From positions 1-64,000 of the forward strand of contig NW_025935994.1 in the NCBI RefSeq assembly GCF_000764305.2: a DNA stretch of 64,000 nt, written 5' to 3'. The position numbers were made by a program, and so were the translations under genes. Shown piece by piece: positions 21,595 through 34,290 of the stretch. The stretch comes from Hyalella azteca (taxonomy: Eukaryota; Arthropoda; Malacostraca; Amphipoda; Hyalellidae). The notes under the pieces are model-generated. The model did not search any database and was not told the DNA's origin. It was given only the letters and a program-made list of their open reading frames with translations. Within the stretch, counting starts at the first letter, position 1. Every line of letters begins with the position of its first letter.

Positions 21595-22493
21595 GTTCTA
21601 AAGTCGTCGCAATTGATCAAGTTGTGCTTGCTTGGATTCGCTGGATGTCTGCTAAACTATCGTGGCCTGTCCAGTGGTTCATCTGAGTGCTAGTCAGCTA
21701 GTCTCTACTCACGTGTCTACTTAGTGTAATAGTCCCAGAATACCTGATTATCCCAGGCAAATATAATTTGAAAGAGGTTCATCATGTTCAGGCTTTGCGA
21801 AAGCTAAATGAATGATTAATTTTGTTGTAATATTCTTCTGTTAGCTCACGTTGGGTGAGTGACTGACGCAAGAGTTCAGCTCTCGTCTGGTGATGAAGTG
21901 AGTAGACATGACCCATTCTGTACATAGACTATGCGTGCTACTTCTATTGTCGACATTTATATACATTTTTTTGGCTCAAAATTTCTCAGGTATTCATTTG
22001 CATGTGACTTCTTGCGAAGCTGATATCAATGTGTAACTACTTGGTAGGACTTCCCGAGTTTCCTGTTGAGGTCCGAGTCTTGAGTTCTCTGCCAATGCCT
22101 TGTCCTAGAGGCTCGTGGTTCAGCCACCCTAATATGAGCAGACATTTTCCTGTTGCTTGCTGTTATGCGACATTGCGCTTTATATTTGGTGTTTCATGTT
22201 ATCGTGTTGCCTGAATGTGTCACGACGTCCCCCTATGGGTGGATTATTTGTCTATAGAAAAGAAGGCTTGTCTGGAATGCGGCCGCATTGACATCTTGGC
22301 GAAGTTACCGTGTTCACGCAATTTTTTTAATAAATCGTGAATGCGAACAACGTTATTCTTCTTTCTTCCACGACCAACGAATATTTTGTTAACCACAAGC
22401 AGGCAGCCGTACCTCAGAAACTCTTTACTTTGCGTTTGCATGCAACCATTCCCTTGATACTTTCCGAGCTTCCATGTTTGAATTTTGAATAAA
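21595..22493 (+). other. Timm50: Possible TIM50 terminal exon and 3' UTR
   Basis: Acceptor TTTTTCAACAG|G follows a pyrimidine-rich tract at 21580-21594. After the spliced stop at 21601, AATAAA signals occur at 22329-22334 and 22488-22493; the second lies in the first copy of the 949-base duplication and is mutated to AATTAA in the second copy. A 3' UTR of 0.7-0.9 kb is plausible. The short ORFs here have no recognisable similarity. Confidence 0.5.
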
Positions 22494-24429
22494 GTGTTAT
22501 GGCGGTAATTTCGTCCGCATAGTATTGATGATATATTTACACCTGATTACATTTGAATTACCGAAATTCGAAATCTAAGTGTAATGTAGTTTCCAGGGGT
22601 TTCAGCCAAACGTCTAAAGGCCCAGGTAAATAGGCTTTTAATTAATACCGTCAGTAGGAAGAATGTTGAATTTTTATGAGTTTCAAATACAAATCAATAT
22701 AGTTTCCTGCATAGTTATGTGCTTTCAATTAGAATCTGCTAGTAGAATTAATGTGAGATTGGCGGTTACCTCCGACGTGCTTCGAGCCAAAACCCGACTC
22801 GTTTAATTAACAGTACCGAGGCTGATGGTCTGTTTCGCTGAGCGCAAATCCTTGGTTGGTTAGTGCTTAAAAATTCTCATCAAATATTTTGGGTATGTGA
22901 TTTCGTATCTTTAGCGCAACAAGTTTTCAGAAGTACAAGGGTTTCTGTAAGTATGTTAAAGAATGTTGACCGTGGCCGGTTTAGTACATACATGAAATCA
23001 ATTCAATGATCTGGCAACACATACGAACTTATATTATTGTTAAACTTTATATGGTTATCTAAGTCATCTAATGAATCATAGCAATAACCGCTGGAAAGAA
23101 TTGGACCCGTTACATAAGTGGCTCTGGGTGAGTATTACGAACATCTCCCGCCAATGACACGCTTGTCGCCACTCAGCCGATATATATACTGCACTTAGCT
23201 TGCCGCCATTCACTTGCGGTCACTAAAAACCTTGGACAGAATCACGATTTGTAGGTTCGATTGCCACATAATGACTAAGGAGATTTTTCGAACCCACAAG
23301 ACAGAACTCAAAAGTGGCTAACTTGTCAGATAAGTCAGCCACTTCCGAGACTTGCGTCCTGCGGGTTCGAAAAATCTTAGTTATTAGATTACATTTGAAT
23401 TACCGAAATTCGAAATCTAAGTGTAATGTAGTTTCTAGGGGTTTCAGCCAAACGTCTAAAGGCCCAGGTAAATAGGCTTTTGCATGCAACCATTCCCTTG
23501 ATACTTTCCGAGCTTCCATGTTTGAATTTTGAATTAAGTGTTTTGGCGGTAATTTCGTCCGCATAGTATTGATGATATATTTACACCTGATTACATTTGA
23601 ATTACCGAAATTCGAAATCTAAGTGTAATGTAGTTTCTAGGGGTTTCAGCCAAACGTCTAAAGGCCCAGGTAAATAGGCTTTTAATTAATACCGTCAGTA
23701 GGAAGAATGTTGAATTTTTATGAGTTTCAAATACAAATCAATATAGTTTCCTGCATAGTTATGTGCTTTCAATTAGAATCTGCTAGTAGAATTAATGTGA
23801 GATTGGCGGTTACCTCCGACGTGCTTCGAGCCAAAACCCGACTCGTTTAATTAACAGTACCGAGGCTGATGGTCTGTTTCGCTGAGCGCAAATCCTTGGT
23901 TGGTTAGTGCTTAAAAATTCTCATCAAATATTTTGGGTATGTGATTTCGTATCTTTAGCGCAACAAGTTTTCAGAAGTACAAGGGTTTTTGTAAGTATGT
24001 TAAAGAATGTTGACCGTGGCCGGTTTAGTACATACATGAAATCAATTCAATGATCTGGCAACACATACGAACTTATATTATTGTTAAACTTTATATGGTT
24101 ATCTAAGTCATCTAATGAATCATAGCAATAACCGCTGGAAAGAATTGGACCCGTTACATAAGTGGCTCTGGGTGAGTATTACGAACATCTCCCGCCAATG
24201 ACACGCTTGTCGCCACTCAGCCGATATATATACTGCACTTAGCTTGCCGCCATTCACTTGCGGTCACTAAAAACCTTGGACAGAATCACGATTTGTAGGT
24301 TCGATTGCCACATAATGACTAAGGAGATTTTTCGAACCCACAAGACAGAACTCAAAAGTGGCTAACTTGTCAGATAAGTCAGCCACTTCCGAGACTTGCG
24401 TCCTGCGGGTTCGAAAAATCTTAGTTATT
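22437..24429. repeat. Near-identical 949-base direct duplication with 94-base insert copy
   Basis: 22437-23385 and 23481-24429 have equal length and differ at only a handful of bases (AATAAA/AATTAA, TTATGG/TTTTGG, TTCCAGG/TTCTAGG, TTTCTG/TTTTTG). Between them 23387-23480 is a third copy of the sub-block 22545-22638 (GATTACATTTGAATTACCG ... AATAGGCTTT). The first copy breaks inside the right arm of the 220-base palindrome present whole in the second. Recent duplication, a template-switch event or misassembly are all possible. Confidence 0.9.
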
Positions 24430-24481
24430 GTGTGGCAATCGAACCTACAAACCGTGATTCTGTCCAAGGTTTTTAGTGACC
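24262..24481. repeat. 220-base palindrome (foldback element)
   Basis: The arms start GGTCACTAAAAACCTTGGAC and end with its complement; they pair with few mismatches down to GTGGCT...AGCCAC around a loop of about 17 bases near 24371. The arms contain TTCGATTGCC and GGGTTCGAAAA, which resemble Pol III B boxes but have no tRNA fold. No clear target duplication. A partial copy lies at 23218-23385. Confidence 0.85.
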
Positions 24482-27400
24482 ATACTTATTCTTATCATGT
24501 CGTATGTAAACAAAATATATCGTTTCTTGTTAAGGCCGATGACATGAGAATTGTGGCGAAGTTCAAATAGCATTGACGATAGTCAATGGGCAGACTGGTA
24601 TCCATTTTCACATAGAAAATCTAGTTCAGTATTTGATTAACACAGTAAACGCTGGTAGAACAAGAAGAGAAAACACTATTGCCGCCACGCTATAATATCG
24701 GCTAAAATTTCCTCAGGTCAGTCAGTGTATCACCTTAAGATGCTGAACCATATGCCAATCGCCCATGTTGACACGGCAACGTTGAAATCCTCCATCTTGC
24801 AAGTTCTCTCCATTTGCAATTGAAATAATTGCAGCCACTTGTATAATGGCTAAAAAACAGTAAACACAGCTGTGTAAGTGGTAAGAGCCATAGAGCTTGC
24901 TCTCTATGCTGGCTCATTCGAGGAGTTCAGAGGGAGATGTTTACGTTCGTCATCGAAGTTCATTTCATTTGATCAGGTTATATGAATGCATTTTGAGAAA
25001 TCAATTTGCGTGCTGTTGTCACGTTTGCCAATAATAATCCCAAATAATATTTTTTAGCTGCAAGTAGGCAACAGTACCTCAGATTAGTATCACCAGTCAT
25101 ATTGGCATTGTTGCCTTGCTCAAACGTGACTAAAACTGACTATACAAGACACGTATCCAGGTCGTACGTGTTCCGGCCACGCAGTACGGGGAAAAAACAG
25201 CTGAACTATGGGTATTGCCTTATAACACCAAGAGCATGATTTTCTCCTCCCTGTTCTAAGACCACATATACAGATCACTATCGCACACCTGTCGTGTTTG
25301 AACGATGTCTTTAGTGCTACACGAAAGTCACGAATAGCTGCTCACTATTAATTTGCACGGGAATTCAGGATGTGTATATCTTAACAGATTATCTCTTTTC
25401 TTTGTCATGCTGGAGATTCGTAAACAGTGAAACTGATATCAGAATCGGGGCTAAACTTACACCAGTTTAGGCATTATGGATAAGATTGAAAAATTTCGGC
25501 GGCAGATGCAGGAGCGTCTTGTCTCTAATGAAATATGTAGTAGGCCTTGCTTGAACATGCGGAGTTGGGCATGATTAAAGTAAATAAATTATCATTTGCG
25601 TGTAACTATTTTTTTAATGCTGGTGGAAGATCATTACAAGAGGATAATTTTTTTCACTTATGAAAGGAGGATCGAGCATCATACTTTAATTGTATAATTT
25701 GTATTTGCTGCAGCAGCTGATATTGTGAACAAGAAAATCGACCAATTTTGAGAGTTGACATCCTAATGCAACCTGAGGCGGAGGTTCACTGCTCCTAAAT
25801 TCGGTAATTTCTCGATTGGAGTGATCATGTCATTGGAGACTAAGTTTACAGCCACTGCTTTAAACCTATCCCCATATCACAAGTGCAAACCAATAATTGA
25901 ATTCTCTCCACACCTATCCCGACTCCTCACCAAACCCGACGTTACGAGACCTAATATTCTGCTCATCGGCTAGCAGAAGGTGTAGGACGTGGTATGTATG
26001 AATTTTCGACCGCTATGGGTTATATTTGTGAAGTGGGACAGGCTAAGCCAGCCAGTGGGCGTGGGCTCCATGGTAAGTTCAAAAGTCAAATTTGTGGCCC
26101 GCGGCTGCTCTCCCGGATCACTTAGGTAACTGTTGTCCTTTCGTATTCTGTTCTTCTCTCAGGATGCAAAAATTATATCGCACACGTTTCTTCCTTTTCC
26201 TCCGTCCTCACTTTCCTCAATTTATCCCTCTGATATGTCAGCGCTGCTTGTTCTCGTTATGTTTGGCCCTGCTGCAATTTGAGGCGTTACGTCTCTTTGC
26301 GATTAGAATTTTATACTTGATTAATTCGTGAAGATCTGACAGTGCCGTCCATCGCATGATTTGTTACCTATGAAATTAAGTCCACCTTTCCGTGCTCGAT
26401 GGGTCACGGCTGAGCCTTGTTTTTCACTTTGAATGGATCCAATATAGAATAGAATAGGCTAAATGTCTGCGTGAAATCGAACAAGGACATCTCATGAAAG
26501 CTAAACAATATTTCGTATCACTATGCATAGTTTGTAAGTTACCCTGGCGTCATTGCAATACCTGCCAAATTCAGCAATACCTGCCAGTATGCCAAAATAT
26601 GCTTAATATTTATCATATTGTGCGAGCTTGTAGCCTCAGGGCTTCGACGGCAGCGCAAGGCTCCATACCTGAGCATATCAAGAGAGAAAGTCCGTGCGAC
26701 AGTCCAATGATAATTTGCCATTGTTGCTCAGCACTAATATGATTAAATTGCAAGACTGGCATGTAAGTTTGCTCTGTTTGAGGAATACTGCTGTGAGTAA
26801 TATCAGTTCAACTGATATAGGGCGCACTTTGAATGGAATGATCAAGACGACACTTCCATTATGAGCTAAAGTCACACGTCCCCTTGCATAATTCAGTCAT
26901 CACTGCGCAAATTGGACGAGTTTATAATTTCCGGTAATTTGACGATAGCGCTTGGATGCACGACGTTGGGTCGATTGAGTGCGTAACCTCACACGAGGTA
27001 GAGAAATTGGGGCTAGAGGCGTAGCTAGAAGGAAACGAGGAAATAATATATTGTATCATATTATGGTGATACTCCATTATTTGGAGTCACGCATGCTTCT
27101 GGAAAATTAGTGTTAGCTCCTTCGAGGTCAAGTTAGATTCTGAACTTACAGAAAAACAAGAATTGGAGACGTTTGCATTTCTGAATATATATCTCACCTT
27201 ACAGTCTAGTAGCGTGATGTTGGAGACAGAAGTATGAACCTCGTGCACATGTGATATCAGTTGGGGCCTGATAGTCTTTCTCCCCCGATCAATTTAGTTG
27301 TCCTTATCCCATGCGTTAGATTTGACGATCGATATGGTTCCATTCATTACTTACTGAGACTTAGGTTGAATATCTTAGCCTGAGATTGCATCCCAATTAA

Positions 27401-30400
27401 TCTGCAGCTCATTATCCGAATTTTCATAACATCTCACAAAATATCTGCCTTAAAAACGCGGGTCGACTTAAAATTTGACGCTTGCAAGCATCACTCTTGA
27501 ATTTTTCAGCGTTTCCTTAGCACACTACCAGAGTGAAATATTTATCTATCTGAATATCTATCAGATATTTATCTGAAGCCCTAGTCGGTGAACCTTCTTC
27601 CACTACTCGGCTCACCGATAGGGTGCGGTCCCGAGGTTTGCGTCGACGTGATACATGAACCGACCGAACGTCGGAAGCTAAACGAGTGCCCTATGACCCA
27701 GGGTCTGTCAGCCGTTGTGGGTCTTCCTGTTATTGGCCCATCTTTCCCCATGATTTGTTATGGCGTTGACTGCCATTCCAACTTGGGACGGTCTTGACCT
27801 TCAACGCCAGCATTGCCATGCAGATGGCTGCTCTGTATTTCAGTGGAGACTTCTGGTCTTTGTTTGGCCCTTGGCTGAAAACGATGCCCATTTAAAATAT
27901 TCTGATGGGTTTGATGAGTGAATTGGATCCATGGTCAACCATGAATTGGATCGATATCTGCCAGATAAGTCGCTAAAGGGTCGTTTGTTGATTGACTTGT
28001 TACAATTCAAAATGAACACTGACAAATGAAACTATACCAGATATTCTATTGGAATATTAACCGTGAATATATAATGGCGTGTTTTAGTGCTCGATTATAT
28101 ATCAGTGATGCTCAAAACGACTGCGATAATTTAACGACCTTAAAGTCTCTTAGTTTTCAAGCTGACATTTTGCTTGTCACTTAGTTTGATCGAGATGAGA
28201 TAATTAATTTCGTAGCATGTTGGGAAATTTCTTCAACCAGTCTTCTTGGAGCCCACAATGAAGAAACAGAGCGAACTCGGAATTACGATCGAGACGCGGC
28301 TCTCTCTATAGCTGATTATACTGTGTATTTGAACGGCCACCTGAATTTCCACTGTACTTTGTTTCGTGCCACATTTACCTAAATATTTACTTGAGGCCTT
28401 GATTTGTTTTGCACAACCCTAGCCTATTTATTCCTTTAATTTATGGTGCATGCTTTGTCACTTCATTTCGAACGCTTTGGCAGACCCGACAAACTTGGTG
28501 TCTGTTAGCCCTTGTTGAATCATCTGCTTAATAGTACGTACATCGTACAACCTTTGCTGACCAGCAACGTAAATTCCAATTATACTTGGGGAACATTCGA
28601 CTTTGATTGGTGGGCATATTTATATCTCTTGCTTTACTTTAACTATTAAATTTACCCTGTAAATGCCAAAGTGTTCATGTTAAGTTGCGGTGCACTTTAT
28701 AATAAACTGCAGTTTATATGTGGAAAAGTGGCGACCTATTTACCTTGTATCTCTCGCGGTTTTCAATAACGTCTAAAAATACCGCATTAAAACCATCGCC
28801 AAAACTTGCATAGGTACAACAATGTGACACGGCATTTCTAAAAGCACAGTTTGTGCACTTAGTATTTTTGATTAAATAAGGTGAGCTTTGGTCAGGAATT
28901 TATGCTAGTATATTGCTATCTGAATTATTCACAATATTGTTCTTGTAGTAATACAAGAAGTAACAATATTGTGAATAATTTGTACAAATTGTAATTCATC
29001 CCTCAAAGCCTAATTGTGCGACGGTAAATGTATCCAGGATACCTACGAAAGAATAAAACATCCTCCCACCTCCACATCCTGTCGATCATTTCCTGACGTG
29101 GCCGAGTCAGCTCCCCAAACTACCAACTCGCGCTGGAACATCGTAGTCTGCTTGGTTGAGAAGCGTCTCTGAGATTCCTTTGCCGTTCGAATGCTTTATC
29201 TATTGTAAGAACTAACAAAACTAATACTAATGTGTTATTTTACAGGAAAATGTATTTTTTTACAGTTTTGAAACCGTCTACGTTAATAAAGAGTTCAATA
29301 GGTAACAACAATATACGTTCGTCGTGCCAAGCTTGCTAAGCATGTAAATGTACCTACCGTAACCGCGTTCTAACTGAACAGTCTAATCTTCTTTAAGGTC
29401 GAATGAATGGAAATGTGAAGTCCGATCAATGCAGTGATATCGAGGAAATTAACCGTTTGACCTATCCTACCTCGATTTTCAAAGTGACTTACGCCGTTCG
29501 GCATTTGCTGCTCACTCTACTCGCATATAGACCGTTTTTTTTGGGGGGGGGCTGAAGCGCTGGATCTGTTGGTGAAGTTATATACTGACTGGAAGTTTCT
29601 ACGCTCTCTGCAGTTCAGTGTTTGGTTTAGTACGGCGTGACCAGCCTGAGCCTGCCAGTGCCGTGCTGTGCGTGGCGGGAATAACATAGCAAGGAGTGTA
29701 CTGCGCTCGATGTAAAGCTTCGTGCACGTGTTGCAGAGTGCCGGTCTGAGTAGCTCGGCGCTTAGCTGGACGACTCAGTGCCGTAATGTAACAGCCCACA
29801 TGCTAACTCCTGAACTAAAATAACTATCTATATAATTCGGTCACGGAGGGATATTTATTGGGAATAATATGTATAAAAATTGAAAGTGAATAAATTAATG
29901 CTTATTATAAATACGACAGCTTACACACATGATGCGGCAATTGAACCCACAGCAAAGTAAAAAGCGTCGATTCTCTACGTTCTAAATTATAAAGAGATAG
30001 TATGGGTAATGGTTCTTCAGCATAATCTTTAATTGATATCCAACAACCATACACTTGTCGCAATTCCGTTTAATCCATTTCGTAATTCCACTATTCCAAG
30101 TGGAACGCACTCGTCACACTTTATTTTAGATTTAAACTAGTTTAATGAACTCTAAAATAGCTTTTTTATTTGAATTGAAAATAGATTTTTCCGTGCACTG
30201 AGTCTGTGCATTGCAAGATATCAATTCCATCTGAGTGTAAAAACAACAACTTATTATTGTTGTTTCTTTAATAATCATTAAAAGCTATCCTATTTATCAT
30301 TTCTCGTTCACACTTCGTATGATAAAGAATTTTTCCTCATCCCTTATAATAGATCTATAAACTGTTTACCCCCTGTTGAATTTAATGATTTTTTCAATGA

Positions 30401-31237
30401 AACAATAAGATCTACACGAAATATTTCCTCCTGCCATTGGTACGACGATTTTTTAAAATGTGTATTTCTTTAATTCTAACTTCCTTTAGAGTTTAGATAA
30501 AGCTTAATGTGAACGTTATTTTGGCTTAAAAATAAAATTCCTTGTTCCATCATTGGCATTGCCATTTAATTTTCGTGGCGCATGCATCCAAAACGTTAAA
30601 GCACTTCAATGGACAGAAGGAAATTGATTGCTGTTGGCGAATGCCGCTAGAGCAGAAACTCATGTTTCCAAAATTGCTAAAAATTTCATGTTACTTAAAA
30701 TTGAATATACTTCGAGTGGATTCAAATTATTATTTGAAATCATTTTCATGAACATGATTTCTAAGTTTTTAATGTCTATATTAAATTTTTTCCAGTTTTT
30801 TGTCGGTTGTTGCTTGTATCTTTCCTCTTTAGTTAGTTTCCTCCTTCCTTCTACAATTAACACAATAACTGATGTGTAATCTAATTTAATTCAAGCCGCA
30901 ACATACACAAACTATGAAAAAATAGTGATATTTGTTCCCAAGTGTTTAGGTTTGACAATCTTGAAAAAAGTGTGTGGTAGCTAATTGAATAATTGAAGAA
31001 CCACAGAGTGAACGATTGCCTATACATTTTGGAGGGGGAAAAATAATATTTTAAATGCTTGAACAATCCTAATCTGCGCACTGCCTCACCATTTATAAGA
31101 CACTCGCTAGAAAGATAGCAATTTTTATTTTGGATTAAGCTTGCTCAAAAAAAAAAAAAATTATCAAGAATTTTGATATAATTGCCTGACCTGATCAGAC
31201 AACATATAATAAGACGTTAAGAAGTCTCTGATCCAAC
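24482..31237. other. Intergenic stretch without recognisable genes
   Basis: About 6.7 kb with only short ORFs of fewer than 85 codons and no familiar domain. It contains an imperfect inverted repeat at 28923-28980 and a G-run preceded by T (near 29535-29550). Nothing else supported a feature. Confidence 0.6.
28923..28980. repeat. Inverted repeat with 25-base arm
   Basis: AATTATTCACAATATTGTT with CTTGTA, a four-base loop, then the complementary arm carrying four extra bases. It would form a stable hairpin in DNA or RNA. AT-rich; there is no neighbouring gene to link it to termination. Confidence 0.7.
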
Positions 31238-31327
31238 ATGGGTGAGCGCGCCGTACGCCTGAAGCCCTCAGCAGACGACAAGGGGAAACAGTTTCCTCTG
31301 CTACTACTGCTGCTGCTGGCTTTCCAG
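31238..31327 (+). CDS. Orphan first coding exon with signal sequence (30 codons)
   Basis: ATG in a good context (CCAACATGGG) opens MGERAVRLKPSADDKGKQ followed by FPLLLLLLLAFQ and then a strong donor CAG|GTAAGC. A short charged N-terminus followed by a Leu run is typical of a signal peptide or signal anchor, and exon 1 of a secreted or membrane protein often ends this way (phase 0). I could not find the next exon with confidence, so the gene may have a very long first intron or continue beyond the window. The product is not recognised. Leu codons CTGCTACTACTGCTGCTGCTG could also be a chance repeat. Confidence 0.5.
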
Positions 31328-33595
31328 GTAAGCGGTTGCCTTCTTAATCCTCGTGAAAATTATCTAAGTAGATGTTTGTGATACCTCGATGTTTCTGTCT
31401 TAATTGATTTAGTTATTGTTCCTTATTGATCTTCATCACGCTCCTGAGGGCTTGGACTGATCGTTCGCTGTACCGCAATCCTGTCTGTATAGCGGTAGGC
31501 TGTCTGTCCTCAGCCATATTGAAATTACCAGCTTCATCTGCTGGAGGAACGGGCACGAGAATATTTAAGCGTTAGGTTCACACAGTAGAACTAAGGTCTG
31601 TGTTACTGCTAATTATTTAACGTCATTCTTGCAGTTAGGTACTAAGATACTTATGTAAGGTACCGTACTACTCTCTGCGTCAATCAATTCATAGGGGATT
31701 AGCTTTAAATTTTTATTATTTATGAATGTTATCTGCAATGGCATGATCCAATAAATTCTTATTTTGTCTACAGTCGGCTTGAAACAGTATCAATCAAACT
31801 GACCATAGATATACAGAATTTTGCATCTTTAATGAATAATCATATCAATTCAATTATATCATTTGAGGGAAATAGGCGTCAATTTATTTATTTACAGGCT
31901 TTATGAAATGTCTTGCTGTATGCTGGACTATAGGGTATCCATTAAAATAATGTAGATGCTAAGCTCACTATTAGATCTACAATATTTGTGCGTCGTGTGT
32001 GTTCTACAACTCGCCATGCTTGGCCATTTGCTTGATCCCGCGTTCATGACAGAGCTAACAACATATGGCGGTTGGCAGCAGACTCAATATAAAGACACTG
32101 GTTTTATATTCAACTGAACATAAACCCGACGCTGGAGATGGATGAGTGTAGCTGGAAATGAGAGTGCACACATCTTATCGCGGAAATGGCAACGTATAGT
32201 ATCAACATCACCATGCACGTTGATGAAAAACAGTTAAATTACAATTCAAATAATAAATGCAAATCGTTTGAACCCTTAGTCATCATGTGGTCCAATGTGG
32301 CTACACAGGGACAAATTTAGTATAAAGCTAAAATGACCATTAAATATACCAGCGGTGTATTTTTGGTCATGGTTATTGTTTCATACTTGTGGATCAAACA
32401 GTTTATGACAGTTGAATATGCACCGGGAAAATTCAGCTGTGGTATGTTGACTAAAAACACATGTTCACGGTCAAGTCGGACGGCGTGTGTGTGTGCAATC
32501 TCTGCATGTTTGGCTTTTAGCTACCTGTGAAATGTGCCATACTTGAGCGCATTGTGCATGTAATGCCAATTGTGCCATAAATTCCTCACAGTAAATGTTG
32601 AGGTATGTTTGTATTTTATGTACGAGTATCTTTAATCCGCGGCGGATTTTAGACAGAAGACCTCAAAACCAGACCTTCCGCGTGAACTTCACGCGGAAAC
32701 ATCAGAACGGAGCCATGCGATTGATGGCTTAGTCGTTGAGTGTGATCACCTGCCCGAAAGATGATTCGTTTCGATAAATCGTCCAGAACGCGGTAACAGT
32801 TCCCTCGTTATGAGGAAATACAATCGAGTTAGCTAACGTACACCGACTTCCTATTTTAAAGATGATGGTTCAACAAGAAGTTAAAAAAATCTTTCAGGGT
32901 GCAATTTTTATTTTCGAAATTTATGCTGTAAAATTATTTGATATGCTTTTCTGCCCACGAGGTGTTATGTGTGGATGATTTTTTGCCACATGTAATCCGT
33001 AATTTTGTAGCTTAAGTAGATCCAAGCCAGGAATGATTTTGAACAAGTTCACTGTGCGCTTTACGCATTTGTTTAACGTAGAGCCCTAAAGTGTGTTGAT
33101 TCTTTAGAAATGTGTTATTTCTATAAGTTTTGTTAGTTCATAAATGTGTAATGTTTCCATAAGGATGTGTAAGTTCTAGATGTCCAAGCTCCATAAAGAT
33201 CCGTTAGTTCAATTAGTGAGGCTCCGAAGCCTACGCGTCCTAGTATAGCGCATCACCGACGCTCGCGACGTCTGCATATGTCTCCTCGCTCACGTCGAGT
33301 GTCGCGATTAGCGTTGCGTTATTAGCCGCGTGATTGTGCATTGATCAGGGAGTCTCTGCATGTCGTCTCTGAGTGCCTCGAATGTCTGGGAGCTTCACTG
33401 CAGGCGTTATGTGCAGGGCTGATCATGAAGTCTGTATTTCATCTAGGCATTATACGCGTTCTATAGTCACAATTCTTTACTTTACGGCTGCGATTGTCCT
33501 ACTATATCTAAAGTAGGAACGCAGATCAGTAACGCTAAGTTAGCTCATTGAAGATAATTCTGAATTATTCGGATCTTAATTATCATATTTTTGAA
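31328..33595. other. Non-coding stretch after the orphan exon
   Basis: Either intron 1 of the orphan gene or intergenic DNA. A CpG-rich patch lies at 33225-33310. No exon or element was recognised. Confidence 0.5.
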
Positions 33596-34290
33596 CTTGT
33601 TTCGAAGAGACGTCGCGAAGCAAAAGTCCTGAAGGAGACGTCGCGAGGCAGAAGTCCTGAAAGAGACGTCGCGAAGCAGAAGTAAGTCCTGACAGAGACG
33701 TCGCGAGGCAGAAGTCCTGAAAGAGACGTCGCGAAGCAGAAGTCCTGACAGAGACGTCGCGAAGCAGAAGTCATCCTGAAAGAGACGTCGCGAAGCAAAA
33801 GTCCTGAAAGAGACGTCGCGAAGCAAAAGTCCTGAAAGAGACGTCGCGAAGCAAAAGTCCTGAAAGAGTCGTCGCGAAGTAAAAGTCCTGCAAGAGACGT
33901 CGCGAAGCAAAAGTCCTGAAAGAGACGTCGCGAAGCAAAAGTCCTGAAAGAGACGTTGCGAAGCAGAAGTCCTGACAGAGACGTCGTGAAGCAGAAGTCC
34001 TGAAAGTGACGTCGCGAAGCAAAAGTCCTGAAAGTGACGTCGCGAAGCAGAAGTCATGAAAGAGACGTCACGAAATAGAAGTCCTGCAAGAGACGTCACA
34101 AAGCAGAAGTCCCAAAAGAGAGATTCGCGAAGCAGAAGTACCGATGGAAACGTCACGAAGCAGAAGTCCTGCAAGAGACGTCACGAAGCAGAAGTCGTGG
34201 AAGAGACGTCACGAAGCAGAAGTCCGGACGGGTACGTCACGAAGCAGAAGTCCCGAAGAGACGTCACACAACAAGTTCTGAAAGAGACAC
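33596..34290. repeat. 28-base satellite, about 24 units
   Basis: The consensus unit is AGAGACGTCGCGAAGCARAA with GTCCTGAA, repeated without spacers. Units carry the palindromes GACGTC and TCGCGA. The first two thirds have GTCGCG; from about 34068 units mostly have GTCACG or GTCACA, as CpG decay would give. Because 28 is not a multiple of 3, all frames are open and a spurious 209-codon minus-strand ORF results. A few units have 2-4 base insertions (33680, 33770). Confidence 0.93.

Noticed and set aside
24298..24320. tRNA gene from the GGTTCGATTGCC motif
   Set aside because: There is no A box at the right distance and no cloverleaf; the motif belongs to the long palindrome.
33545..34174. 209-codon minus-strand ORF of SGLLLRDVSFRT-like repeats
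   Set aside because: It is a by-product of the 28-base satellite; all frames are open because the unit lacks stops. No start context or non-repeat domain.
33596..34290. CRISPR array
   Set aside because: The 28-base repeats are directly adjacent with no unique spacers, in a eukaryotic setting.
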